In this document: one piece after another, positions 43,799-52,727 of the stretch
Layout of the letters: every line of letters starts with the position of its first letter
Numbering within the stretch: the stretch's first letter is position 1
Assembly: GCA_045576455.1 (NCBI GenBank)
Contig: JAZNGM010000031.1
Location: forward strand, 1-64,000
DNA from: RGIG4034 sp045576455
GTDB taxonomy: Bacteria > Bacillota > Clostridia > Lachnospirales > Lachnospiraceae
Length of the DNA: 64,000 bases
Direction: 5' to 3'
The notes under the pieces: generated by a model
Told to the model about the DNA's origin: nothing
The model's input: only the letters and a program-made list of their open reading frames with translations
Database searches by the model: none
Position numbers and translations under genes: made by a program

Positions 43799-44431
43799 AT
43801 GAAAATTAATGATTTAAATGCTGTTAACACACAAAATGCAGTACCTAAAACAGTGCAGGCAAATGATTCTGTAAGTAAAAATATTCAAACACAGATTATT
43901 AATGCGCAAAAGAAACTGCAGGATTTGTCTTCCAATGAAGAATTATCTATGGAAGAAAAAATGAAGCGGCGTCAGGAAATTCTTAAAGAGATTAGTGATT
44001 TGCATAATCAATTAAGACAACATCAGCTTGAGCAACGTAAAGAGAAGCAGGAGATGAAAGGTAGTGCGGATGTACTTACCCCTTTTGCAGAAGATAAGAC
44101 GGAAGAAAAAGAAAAACCGGAAGAACAAAAGAGTGGTTTGTCGGCGCAAAGCATGATGTCCATGATTTCAGCGGACGCAGCACAAATGCAGGCCCGTGTG
44201 CAGGGAAGCGTTTCATTAAAGCTGGAAGGGCGGATTAATGTCCTGGAATCTGAAATTAAGTTGGATTCCATGCGCGGTAACGTTGAAGCCAAAGAGGAAG
44301 AATTACATAAACTTGAAGATAAAGCGAATAAAGCATTTACCTCACAAATGGAAACTATTGCAGAGGCTAACAAACAGGCAAATGCATCTAAGGATGAAGA
44401 AAAAGAAGATATAAAAATCAGTATAAATTAA
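43799..44431 (+). CDS. FlxA-like coiled-coil protein
   Basis: The 210-residue reading begins at ATG 43799 behind GGGGG; an in-frame ATG at 43778 overlaps the previous gene and is less likely. Residues about 30-85 have the FlxA-like pattern (IQTQIINAQKKLQDLSSNEELSMEEK, with QLRQHQLEQRKE after it, split here by a loop). The rest is charged helix with a second coil at about 145-190. FlxA-like proteins are linked to flagella in E. coli, but no flagellar gene is in this window, so function is open. Confidence 0.7.
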   Translation: MKINDLNAVNTQNAVPKTVQANDSVSKNIQTQIINAQKKLQDLSSNEELSMEEKMKRRQEILKEISDLHNQLRQHQLEQRKEKQEMKGSADVLTPFAEDKTEEKEKPEEQKSGLSAQSMMSMISADAAQMQARVQGSVSLKLEGRINVLESEIKLDSMRGNVEAKEEELHKLEDKANKAFTSQMETIAEANKQANASKDEEKEDIKISIN

Positions 44432-44452
44432 GTGTAAATGATACATAAGTTT

Positions 44453-44492
44453 AAAAAAGCAATCTGAATTAATAATTCGGGTTGCTTTTTTA
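44453..44492 (+). terminator. Intrinsic terminator after the coiled-coil pair
   Basis: AAAAAAGCAATC-GAATTA (44453-44472) pairs with the TAATTC-GGTTGCTTTTTT arm (44473-44491), with one mismatched position, ending in seven T's. Confidence 0.88.
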
Positions 44493-44565
44493 ATAGAAAA
44501 ATACCCGTGTTGTATACAATGTGGTAAATTGCAAAGACTAATGAAAAAGAACAGAGGTTAATAAT

Positions 44566-45723
44566 ATGACAGTTACCGATGATATAAAGTATGTGGGTGT
44601 TAATGACCACACGATTGATTTGTTTGAAGGAATATATAAAGTTCCTAACGGAATGGCATACAATTCCTATGTGATTTTGGATGAGAAGGTGGCGGTAATT
44701 GACACGGTTGAAGTTGGTTTTACTACGGCGTGGCTTAGTAATATTGAAAATGTCCTTAAAGACAGAAAACCGGATTATCTCATTATTCAGCATATGGAGC
44801 CGGACCATTCTGCCAACATTAAAAATTTTGTAAACAAATATCCTGATGTTACGTTGGTGGCATCTCAAAAAGCCTTTTCCATGATGACAAATTTTTACGG
44901 TATTGATGTTTCAGAAAACATTATAGCGGTAGCGGATGGAGATATGCTGTTTTTAGGAACACACATTTTAATATTTGCGGTAGCTCCTATGGTGCATTGG
45001 CCGGAGGTTATTGTGACGTATGACAGTACGGATAAAGTTCTTTTTTCCGCAGATGGTTTTGGTAAATTCGGTGCACTGGATGCCGATGAAGAATGGCTTC
45101 ATGAAGCAAGGCGTTATTATATTGGGATTGTCGGAAAATATGGATTTTATACGGGAAAATTATTAACGAAGTTAAGCGCCTGGGAGGTTAATATAATATG
45201 CCCGCTGCATGGTCCGGTTTTAAAGGATAATATTGCATATTATGTGGAATTATATACGAAATGGTCAAACTATGAACCGGAAGAAGAGGGTGTGGTAATT
45301 GCCTATACTTCCGTTTACGGAAATACAAAAAAAGCGGTGTTTACATTGCGGGATAAGTTGGAAGAAAGAGGTTTAAAGAAAATAATAGTCCATGATTTGG
45401 CAAGATGTGATATGTCAGTGGCGGTGGCGGATGCTTTTCGTTATAACCGGCTGGTGCTTGCAACGACAACCTATAATGCACAAATCTTTCCGCCGATGCG
45501 GGAATTTATCAATGAACTTACAGAAAGAAATTACGCTAACCGGGTGGTAGCACTTATTGAAAACGGAAGCTGGGCACCTATTGCGGCTAAAATCATGAAA
45601 GAAAAACTGGAAAAGAGTAATAACATAAGTTTTGCAAATCATTCCGTAAGAATATTGTCAGCACTTAATGAGGAAAGTATAAAACAGCTTGATGAACTGG
45701 CAGATGAATTATTAAAGAAGTAA
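44566..45723 (+). CDS. fprA: A-type flavoprotein (FprA, flavodiiron O2/NO reductase)
   Basis: Flavodiiron proteins reduce O2 to water or NO to N2O in anaerobes. The 385 residues have an N-terminal metallo-beta-lactamase-like diiron domain with the ligand set HMEPDHSAN (near 79-87) and later HW and CPLHGP (His near 216), and a C-terminal flavodoxin domain starting VIAYTSVYGNTKKAV (near 240) with the FMN loop. The usual electron donor is rubredoxin, encoded next (45784). A palindrome TTGTATACAA (44510-44519) precedes it. Confidence 0.94.
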   Translation: MTVTDDIKYVGVNDHTIDLFEGIYKVPNGMAYNSYVILDEKVAVIDTVEVGFTTAWLSNIENVLKDRKPDYLIIQHMEPDHSANIKNFVNKYPDVTLVASQKAFSMMTNFYGIDVSENIIAVADGDMLFLGTHILIFAVAPMVHWPEVIVTYDSTDKVLFSADGFGKFGALDADEEWLHEARRYYIGIVGKYGFYTGKLLTKLSAWEVNIICPLHGPVLKDNIAYYVELYTKWSNYEPEEEGVVIAYTSVYGNTKKAVFTLRDKLEERGLKKIIVHDLARCDMSVAVADAFRYNRLVLATTTYNAQIFPPMREFINELTERNYANRVVALIENGSWAPIAAKIMKEKLEKSNNISFANHSVRILSALNEESIKQLDELADELLKK

Positions 45724-45752
45724 AGAAGTAAAGAAGTAATGAAATAATGAAA
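45713..45752 (+). repeat. Short tandem octamer repeats across the fprA stop
   Basis: TAAAGAAG occurs three times in a row (45713-45736), followed by TAATGAAA twice (45737-45752). The fprA stop codon lies in the second copy. Because each copy gives the same end, slippage would not alter the protein. Confidence 0.7.
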
Positions 45753-45783
45753 TTATGGTAAATGATATTGGAGGTATCAGAAA

Positions 45784-45945
45784 ATGAAATATGTATGTGA
45801 TGTATGCGGATGGGTTTACGATGAGGAGAAAGGTGCGCCGGATTTAGGAATAGCACCCGGAACCAAATTTGAAGAGTTACCGGAAGAATTTATCTGCCAG
45901 TTATGTTCGGTGGGAAAAGAATGCTTTAGAGAGGTAGATGAATAG
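45784..45945 (+). CDS. Rubredoxin
   Basis: This 53-residue iron protein has the two CxxC knuckles: CDVCGW near residue 5-8 and CQLCSV near 38-41, with the expected WVYDEEKGAPDLGIAPGTKFEELP between them. The second knuckle has CQLC rather than the usual CPxC. GGAGG lies just before ATG. It ends with TAG whose G is the start of the next gene's GTG, and begins 60 bases after fprA. It probably carries electrons to FprA. It is too short for usual gene length cut-offs. Confidence 0.93.
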   Translation: MKYVCDVCGWVYDEEKGAPDLGIAPGTKFEELPEEFICQLCSVGKECFREVDE

Positions 45946-47084
45946 TGGCACAGGAAATAAGTAATACTTCCGGATTAATGGAGAAGTTAAATAAAGGTAA
46001 GGCTTATTATGAAATCCGTTTGGAGAGTATCGGTGGGTTGGGTGCCAACTTGTGCGGAAAAATGCTGGGAGAATTGGGATTAAAATATCTGAATGTCAAC
46101 AGCAGTAATTTTTCAAGCTATGGTTCTGAAAAAACAGGAACACCGGTAAAAGGATTTATCAGATTTGCTAAGCCCGAAAAGGAAATAAGGGTGCATTTTC
46201 CCGTGATGGAACCGGACTTATTGGTTGTATTTCATCAGGCACTTTTGCAAGATGAGACGGTTTTAAAAGGCTGTGGTAAAGATACTGCCGTTATTGTAGC
46301 TTTAGAGCCCGGACAGGAAACGATTAAGAATTTTAATCAGGATAACTATGCAGCATGCTATGGGCTTAATGCTCAACAGATTGCCATGGAAACACACTCA
46401 AGAATTAATGTGGTAATGTTAGGTGCCATGCTTAAAGTGATGGGATTAGACAGTATCGAAGCAGGTAAAAAGATTTGTGAGGATACCTTGGGTAAAAAGT
46501 ATCCCGATGCATTAAAAAGTAATATAGACGGTATGAGCCGCGGCTTTGAAGAACTTAAGAAGTTAAAACAAAAAGATAGTGAATCCTGCAAAGCAAGTGT
46601 TCCAAAAGAGGATTATAAAACAAAAGATTGCGTTTCAAAAGTACCGCGTTGGGGATATGATACGGCTCCTATTGGCGGCATAAACCCAAGATTAGGAAGT
46701 ACGGTGACCGCAGATTTGTCGCCCTCACGGCAAGGCTATATTCCGCTTTTTATAAAAGAAAGATGCATAAACTGCGGCTTATGCCATTCAACATGTCCCG
46801 ATATGGTATTCCAGTTTGAAAAAGGGGAGTATAAAGGCAGGGAAATGATGATTAATAAGGGACTTGATTATTATCATTGTAAGGGTTGTTTAAGGTGTGT
46901 GGATGTTTGTCCGGTAAATGCACTCGTAAGAGGCGTTGAGGCAGAACATCCGGATAAAGAATATTTTATGCCGAATAAAGAGCTTATAAGGACACCGGAT
47001 TATTACGAAGAAGCCGGTCCGGATGGTTATATTACGTCCGAATCTTATTTGACGGAAAAGAGAATGGAAGGGGGAGAAGTATAA
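45945..47084 (+). CDS. 2-oxoacid:ferredoxin oxidoreductase, fused gamma and delta (ferredoxin) parts
   Basis: This 379-residue protein starts at GTG 45945, overlapping the rubredoxin stop. Residues about 20-190 are the gamma-type domain that contacts CoA chemistry (RLESIGGLGANLCGKMLGE). Residues 260-320 hold two [4Fe-4S] sites: CINCGLCHSTCP and CKGCLRCVDVCP. It passes electrons from the alpha-beta subunit in the next gene to ferredoxin or, by context, rubredoxin. The exact 2-oxoacid is not determined; the layout resembles branched-chain (VOR)-type enzymes as much as PFOR. Confidence 0.9.
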   Translation: MAQEISNTSGLMEKLNKGKAYYEIRLESIGGLGANLCGKMLGELGLKYLNVNSSNFSSYGSEKTGTPVKGFIRFAKPEKEIRVHFPVMEPDLLVVFHQALLQDETVLKGCGKDTAVIVALEPGQETIKNFNQDNYAACYGLNAQQIAMETHSRINVVMLGAMLKVMGLDSIEAGKKICEDTLGKKYPDALKSNIDGMSRGFEELKKLKQKDSESCKASVPKEDYKTKDCVSKVPRWGYDTAPIGGINPRLGSTVTADLSPSRQGYIPLFIKERCINCGLCHSTCPDMVFQFEKGEYKGREMMINKGLDYYHCKGCLRCVDVCPVNALVRGVEAEHPDKEYFMPNKELIRTPDYYEEAGPDGYITSESYLTEKRMEGGEV

Positions 47085-49276
47085 TGGAAAAGCAGGTCAT
47101 GGAATATGCGTCGGGTAACGAAATGGCGGCGATTGCCATAAAACAGATAGGATATGATCTGATGGGGTATTATCCCATTACTCCTTCTACACAGATAGCG
47201 GAAAATCTTGATTTGATGCGTGCCAATAATGAAACAGACCTGATTATGATAGCGGCAGAGGGAGAACACAGTGCTGCCGGTATATGCTATGGCGGGGCAG
47301 TGGCTGGCGGGCGTGTCGTTAATGCTACAAGTGCCAATGGTCTTTTATATGCCATAGAACAATTCCCGGTACAATCCGGGACCAGATATCCTATGGTAAT
47401 GAATGTAGTATGCAGGACAGTTTCCGGTCCTTTATCTATAAAAGGAGACCACAGTGATATCATGTATCTTTTAAATACCGGATGGCCCATATTGTTTGCG
47501 TCAACGGTGCAACAGGTATATGACTTTAACATTATAGCGCTAAAACTTGCGGAGGCAGTGAGCCTTCCGGTTGTGGTAGCATACGATGGCTTTTTTACGA
47601 GTCATCAGAAAGGAAAATGCTATAAATTTGCGGATGACAAAACGGTTAGGGATTATGTAGGAACAAAGCATGAAGACTATCCGTTTCTTGATTTTGAACA
47701 TCCTGTTACGGTAGGTTCCTATATGAATGAACCGGATTTGATTAATAACCGTTATCAGCTTCATAGGGCTATGGAAGAAGCCGGACAATTACTGCCTGCG
47801 TTATTTGAATCTTACCAAAAGATATCCGGAAGAGCATATGGTAAAGTAGAAGGGTATTTTTGTGAGGATGCAGAAAGTATATTGGTGCTGTTAGGCTCCT
47901 CTTTTGATACTTCCATAGAGGCTATAGAAGAAATACGCGCGGAAGGGAAAAAGGCAGGCACGGCAACTTTGCATGTACTTCGTCCCTTTCCGGCACAAGA
48001 ATTATATGAGACGATTGGACAGGGGAAAAATATCATTGTAGCAGACCGGCAGGATAGTTATGGCGCGGGTGGCGGTAACCTTTCGCTTGAAGTCCGCGCA
48101 GCGATGCAAAGAAATGGAAGCGGGGCGCATATTAAGAGTCTTGTTTACGGTCTTGGCGGAAAAGATTTTTATAAGGAAGATGTAAAGACAATGCTTTCTT
48201 GGGCTGAAGATATAAATAAGCCTGATTTTGATTATTACGGAGTGACAAAAGGTGATAATTACGGCCGTGGAACCATGGATAAAGAAGATGAGCCTTTGTT
48301 TGCACCCATAACACGTGAAAAGACCCATATAGGGGCGGGTGCAAACTTAAACGCGGTTACCGCGATGCCCGGACGTATTGCACCGGGACATGGTGCGTGC
48401 CCGGGATGCGGGATTCCGGTTAATCTGAATCTTTTGTTAAAAGGCATTGAAGACCCGGTTGTCTTTTTGTTTCAGACGGGCTGTGCCATGATTGTGACAA
48501 CTGCATATCCTAAGACGAGCTTCAGGGTTCCGTACCTTCATAACCTGTTCCAAAATGGTGCGGCTACCTTAAGCGGTGTGGCAGAAGTGTGTTACCGTAA
48601 ACAGCAAAAAGGAGAGATTCCGCCTGGGGATATCGTTTTTGTCATGGTTAGTGGTGACGGGGGACTCGATATCGGTATGGGTTCAGCTATCGGAACGGCA
48701 TTACGCGGACACAGACTTCTTATATTTGAATATGATAACGGCGGATATATGAATACCGGATACCAGCTTTCTTATTCAACGCCGCTTGGGGCAAGAAGCT
48801 CCACCTCCCATGTAGGAAAAGAACAATACGGTAAAACATTTTTTCATAAAGACATGCCTAAAATTATGGCGGCAACGGGAATTCCGTATGTGGCAACCGT
48901 AGCAGAATCCAATCCTACAGATTTTATAAAGAAGGCAGAAAAAGCAGCATATTATGCAAAAACCACAGGTACTTCTTATATAAAAGCGATTTCTGCATGC
49001 CCGCTTAACTGGAACGATAAACCGGCAACCGAACGCAGGGTAATAGAAGCTGCCGTAAACAGTTGTTTTTTCCCTTTGTATGAAATAGAGAACGGTATTA
49101 CGAAGCTTTCCTATAATCCCCAAAAGAACGGCAAGAAAATACCTGTACAGGATTTTCTTGCAATGATGGGAAGAACAAAGCATCTTACTAAGCCTGAATA
49201 TAAGGAAATAGTGGAGCGGTTCCAAAGGGAAGTAGATGCAAGGTTTTTGGCACTTTCTCAAGGTGAGGGAAAGTAA
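47084..49276 (+). CDS. 2-oxoacid:ferredoxin oxidoreductase, fused alpha and beta parts
   Basis: This 730-residue protein carries out thiamine-diphosphate-dependent oxidative decarboxylation of a 2-oxoacid to an acyl-CoA. The alpha part (about 1-370) opens GNEMAAIAIKQIGYDLMGYYPITPSTQ, with EGEHSAAGICYGGA. The beta part (about 440-720) has CPGCGIPVNLN, GCAMIVTTAYP and the thiamine loop SGDGGLDIGMGSAIGTALR. Its ATG shares a base with the TAA of the gamma-delta gene. Fusion of alpha to beta leaves a two-gene enzyme. Confidence 0.92.
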   Translation: MEKQVMEYASGNEMAAIAIKQIGYDLMGYYPITPSTQIAENLDLMRANNETDLIMIAAEGEHSAAGICYGGAVAGGRVVNATSANGLLYAIEQFPVQSGTRYPMVMNVVCRTVSGPLSIKGDHSDIMYLLNTGWPILFASTVQQVYDFNIIALKLAEAVSLPVVVAYDGFFTSHQKGKCYKFADDKTVRDYVGTKHEDYPFLDFEHPVTVGSYMNEPDLINNRYQLHRAMEEAGQLLPALFESYQKISGRAYGKVEGYFCEDAESILVLLGSSFDTSIEAIEEIRAEGKKAGTATLHVLRPFPAQELYETIGQGKNIIVADRQDSYGAGGGNLSLEVRAAMQRNGSGAHIKSLVYGLGGKDFYKEDVKTMLSWAEDINKPDFDYYGVTKGDNYGRGTMDKEDEPLFAPITREKTHIGAGANLNAVTAMPGRIAPGHGACPGCGIPVNLNLLLKGIEDPVVFLFQTGCAMIVTTAYPKTSFRVPYLHNLFQNGAATLSGVAEVCYRKQQKGEIPPGDIVFVMVSGDGGLDIGMGSAIGTALRGHRLLIFEYDNGGYMNTGYQLSYSTPLGARSSTSHVGKEQYGKTFFHKDMPKIMAATGIPYVATVAESNPTDFIKKAEKAAYYAKTTGTSYIKAISACPLNWNDKPATERRVIEAAVNSCFFPLYEIENGITKLSYNPQKNGKKIPVQDFLAMMGRTKHLTKPEYKEIVERFQREVDARFLALSQGEGK

Positions 49277-49435
49277 CTAACGGGATAAAAAATAAATTGT
49301 ACAAAAAATTAAAAAAATTTAAAAAAAGTACCATAAATAAGTACAAGCTCCTGCGTATAACTAGTAAATAAATATCAATGCAAAAAAAAGTAATATATAT
49401 TACAATATTTGCATAACAAAGAAGGAGAATAAAAA

Positions 49436-50056
49436 ATGAAAAAATTTGTACTTTTATTATTATCTTTGGTTATGGTGTTATCACTGGTAGCTTGCGGTAA
49501 GAGCAAGGATAGTGATGTTAAAGATGACCAGAATCAGACAAACAGCGGTAATGAGAATGCCGGTGACGAAAATGCCGGTGATGAAGCTGCAGCAGATGTG
49601 GCTACGCTTGAACTTTTAACAACAGTTTGGGGCAAGATAGCAGATGACCAGAAGCCACCTGTAATCGGCGGTGATTACGAAAATATGGTAGATGGTGCTG
49701 CCGGTGCGGTTTTGACAAAAGACGGCGAGACACTTAACGGTCTTTTCGCTTTCCCGGCAGATAAGGCAGATTTAATTAAAGAAGCTGCTTCCATGCGTCA
49801 TATGATGAATGCAAACACATTTACAGCAGTTGCATATCAGTTTGAAGCCGGTAACGTAGATACAATGGTTAGTGCTATCGAAGATAGTATTACTAATAAC
49901 CAGTGGATTTGCGGTTTCCCTGAAAAATTAATTATCGCAAAGGTAGGTAACGATGTGGTTGTAGCATACGGTGCAGGAGATATCGTTAATCCATTCAAGG
50001 ATAAAGTGGCAGAAGCATATGCAAATGCGACTGTAGTAGTAGATAAGAGTCTGTAA
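49436..50056 (+). CDS. Lipoprotein, DUF4358-like
   Basis: A 206-residue exported lipoprotein with lipobox LVACGKS (Cys20), an acidic Asn/Gly-rich linker (about 25-55) and a compact alpha/beta domain. The domain ends with AIEDSITNNQWICGFPEKLIIAKVGNDVVVAYGAGDIV, a pattern I associate with DUF4358 proteins; I am only moderately sure. Family function is unknown. It lies 31 bases before an acyltransferase pair, and this neighbourhood is the best clue to its role. The A/T-rich 159 bases before it contain the palindrome GTAATATATATTAC (49390-49403). Confidence 0.7.
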   Translation: MKKFVLLLLSLVMVLSLVACGKSKDSDVKDDQNQTNSGNENAGDENAGDEAAADVATLELLTTVWGKIADDQKPPVIGGDYENMVDGAAGAVLTKDGETLNGLFAFPADKADLIKEAASMRHMMNANTFTAVAYQFEAGNVDTMVSAIEDSITNNQWICGFPEKLIIAKVGNDVVVAYGAGDIVNPFKDKVAEAYANATVVVDKSL

Positions 50057-50086
50057 TTAGTTTATGTGCACAAGGAGGAAATGACT

Positions 50087-51454
50087 ATGTTATTTTCAAG
50101 CATAACATTTTTGTATTATTTCCTCCCATGTGTACTTTTTTTATACTTTCTGGCACCAAAGCGGATTAAGAATGCAATCTTACTTATTACCAGCTTAGTG
50201 TTCTATGCGTGGGGGGAACCAAAGTACGTATTTCTTATGCTGATAAGCATTTTGCTTGGTTTTTTGGGCGGTATGTTCATTGAGCGGTTAAAAGGGAAAA
50301 ATGCGGCAAAGATTATTTTCTGCGGTTGTCTGGGTATTCAATTAGTACTATTGGGATATTTCAAATATGCAACAATGTTTGTACCATCACTTAAGGTCCT
50401 ATTGCCGATAGGTATCAGCTTTTATACTTTCCAGATGATGGGGTATCTTGCAGATGTATATAGGGGAGAAGTTAATGCGCAGCGGAATGTTATTAATTTC
50501 GGTGCGTATGTATCCATGTTCCCACAGCTCATTGCAGGACCGATTGTCCGGTACAAGGATGTTAACAGGGAACTGGAAAACCGTAATCACACGGCAGATA
50601 AAATTGCAGAAGGCATAAGACGGTTTGTAATAGGTCTTGCAAAAAAAATACTGCTGGCGAATCAGTTTGGTGAGATTTGTTCCATAATTAAAGCAAGTAA
50701 CGAGCAAACCGTATTGTTCTACTGGATGTATGCCATTGCGTTTGCACTGCAGATCTATTTTGATTTCAGCGGATATAGTGATATGGCTATCGGTCTTGGT
50801 AAAATCTTTGGATTTACATTCCTTGAGAACTTTGATTATCCGTATATTGCGACCAGTATTACCGATTTTTGGCGCAGATGGCATAAATCATTGGGCACAT
50901 GGTTCAGGGACTACGTTTATATTCCGCTTGGGGGTAATCGTGTAAGTAAACCCAAATGGATACGTAATATTCTTATTGTGTGGGCATTAACCGGTTTATG
51001 GCATGGTGCTTCGTGGAATTTTGTTATCTGGGGACTTTATTTTGGGCTGCTTCTGTTATTAGAAAAATTTGTACTGCTTAAATACCTTGAAAAAGCAAAG
51101 GGTATACGTCATATATATGTTTTGTTTTTGGTAATAATCGGATTTACCATATTTGATGCGGTAAATCTCGGAAGTATTTTCACATCGCTTTCAGGAATGT
51201 TTGGATTGAGTGGTGCAGGACTTGTTTCTGCAAAGACATTATATTACTTTAAAAGCTATTTTGTTATTCTGTTACTTGGAATTATCGGGGCAACCCCGCT
51301 TCCTAAATGGATTATCAGTAAAATAATGTCTAAGATTAATAACGAATATGTAAAGCGTATGCTTGAGTTGATCGTATATGTGATTCTGGTTATTGTTGCG
51401 ACGGCATTTTTGGTGGACGGTTCCTTTAATCCGTTCCTGTATTTCAGATTCTAG
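50087..51454 (+). CDS. MBOAT family O-acyltransferase (AlgI-like)
   Basis: This polytopic enzyme of 455 residues would move acetyl groups across the membrane to a surface polymer. It begins LFSSITFLYYFLPCVLFLYF, a typical AlgI/PatA opening, includes ITDFWRRWHKSLGTWFRDYVYIPLGGNR and the catalytic His in LTGLWHGASWNFVIWG (near 322). The open frame starts at 50066, but AGGAGG (50073-50078) serves ATG 50087. It is followed 11 bases later by a DHHW protein, its usual partner. Confidence 0.93.
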   Translation: MLFSSITFLYYFLPCVLFLYFLAPKRIKNAILLITSLVFYAWGEPKYVFLMLISILLGFLGGMFIERLKGKNAAKIIFCGCLGIQLVLLGYFKYATMFVPSLKVLLPIGISFYTFQMMGYLADVYRGEVNAQRNVINFGAYVSMFPQLIAGPIVRYKDVNRELENRNHTADKIAEGIRRFVIGLAKKILLANQFGEICSIIKASNEQTVLFYWMYAIAFALQIYFDFSGYSDMAIGLGKIFGFTFLENFDYPYIATSITDFWRRWHKSLGTWFRDYVYIPLGGNRVSKPKWIRNILIVWALTGLWHGASWNFVIWGLYFGLLLLLEKFVLLKYLEKAKGIRHIYVLFLVIIGFTIFDAVNLGSIFTSLSGMFGLSGAGLVSAKTLYYFKSYFVILLLGIIGATPLPKWIISKIMSKINNEYVKRMLELIVYVILVIVATAFLVDGSFNPFLYFRF

Positions 51455-51465
51455 GAGGGGATAGA

Positions 51466-52560
51466 ATGAAGGCAAAAAAAATACAAATAGCTATAATAAG
51501 TATATTATTTTTATCCCTTGTGCTGTCTGTCTGGTTTAAGGGAGCGGATGCATTTTCCAAAAGCGAAAGAAGAACGCTTAAGAAATTCCCGGAGCTTTCC
51601 TTAGACACGGTCATGAATGGTAAATTCATGAAAGAGTTTGAAGAATATACCCTTGATCAGTTCCCGCTAAGGGATACGTTAAGAGGAATAAAAGCAGGAT
51701 GGGTATTTGGCATATACCAACAGATGGATAATAATAAGCTATACATGGCAGATGGTCATATATCCAAGATTGAATATCCGTATAATGAAAATTCAATTGA
51801 TAATGCCATAAAGATTATTAAAGGCATATATGACAGAATGTTAAAGGATAAAAACTGTAATATTTATTATGCGGTTATTCCTGATAAAAATTATTTCCTT
51901 GCTGACAAGAACGGATATCTTTCTATTGATTATGATAGGCTTACGGAACGGTATACGGAAGGTCTTTCTGATTATACGTATATTGATATTTTTGATTTGC
52001 TTACCATTGACGATTATTATGAAACGGATACCCACTGGAAGCAGGAATGCATTGTGGATGTAGCTGAAAAACTGGCTGACTCCATGGGAACGAAGATTGA
52101 TACGGAGTATACGTATAATGAGCTTGAAGGCAGATTTGATGGTGTATATCAGGGACAGCTTTCCCTTGGGACGAGTGATGATAAGATAGTATATCTTACC
52201 AATGATACAATTAATGCCTTTGAAGTGATAAATATGGAAAATAATAAGCCGATGGGCGTTTATGACATGGATAAGGCGGCAGGTGATGACCGGTATGAAA
52301 CGTATTTATCGGGTTCCTTATCGTTGATAACCATTGATAATCCGAATGCCAAAACCGATAAGGAACTGATTATATTCAGGGATTCCTTCGGTAGCAGCAT
52401 AGCGCCCATACTTGCTACGGGATATAAAAAAGTAACAATAGCAGACATACGTTATATATCCAGTGCGGTACTAAGCCGTTTTATAGATGCTACGGATGCA
52501 GACGTATTGTTCTTATACAGTACGCTGGTATTGAATAACAGTAATACTTTTAAACAATAA
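51466..52560 (+). CDS. DHHW family (AlgX/J-like) acetylation protein
   Basis: The 364-residue protein has an N-terminal signal-anchor (about 5-22) and an extracellular SGNH-like domain. It shows KSERRTLKKFPELS, DQFPLRD, the catalytic-type DTHW motif (near 188, TDTHWKQE) and the late FRDSFGSSIAP Ser motif (near 305). In this family the Asp-His pair and the Ser form the acetyl-transfer site that finishes O-acetylation begun by MBOAT. It is the last gene of its unit; a terminator follows. Confidence 0.9.
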   Translation: MKAKKIQIAIISILFLSLVLSVWFKGADAFSKSERRTLKKFPELSLDTVMNGKFMKEFEEYTLDQFPLRDTLRGIKAGWVFGIYQQMDNNKLYMADGHISKIEYPYNENSIDNAIKIIKGIYDRMLKDKNCNIYYAVIPDKNYFLADKNGYLSIDYDRLTERYTEGLSDYTYIDIFDLLTIDDYYETDTHWKQECIVDVAEKLADSMGTKIDTEYTYNELEGRFDGVYQGQLSLGTSDDKIVYLTNDTINAFEVINMENNKPMGVYDMDKAAGDDRYETYLSGSLSLITIDNPNAKTDKELIIFRDSFGSSIAPILATGYKKVTIADIRYISSAVLSRFIDATDADVLFLYSTLVLNNSNTFKQ

Positions 52561-52599
52561 CTTTTTTTGTTTGGGATGGGATATATGATAAAAGAAGAG

Positions 52600-52647
52600 T
52601 CCTTTTTGGATGACACTGCCGGGTGTTTGTCCAAAAAGGATTTTTTT
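52600..52647 (+). terminator. Intrinsic terminator after the acetylation unit
   Basis: TCCTTTTTGGA (52600-52610) pairs perfectly with TCCAAAAAGGA (52630-52640), followed by seven T's. A small ACTGCCGGGT loop lies between. Confidence 0.88.
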
Positions 52648-52727
52648 AATTTCATGATGTTATTTAAGGATTATTTAATAATTTAAATTTTATAATAAGC
52701 CCATAACAGGAAAAGAAAGGGAAAAAT

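Noticed and set aside
43231..43830. Open frame of 199 codons on the minus strand opposite the coiled-coil gene at 43186
   Set aside because: The plus-strand gene has a typical charged coiled-coil composition and a terminator downstream of its partner. The minus frame is Cys/His/Phe-rich, lacks a ribosome site, and is what one expects opposite Glu/Lys-rich codons.
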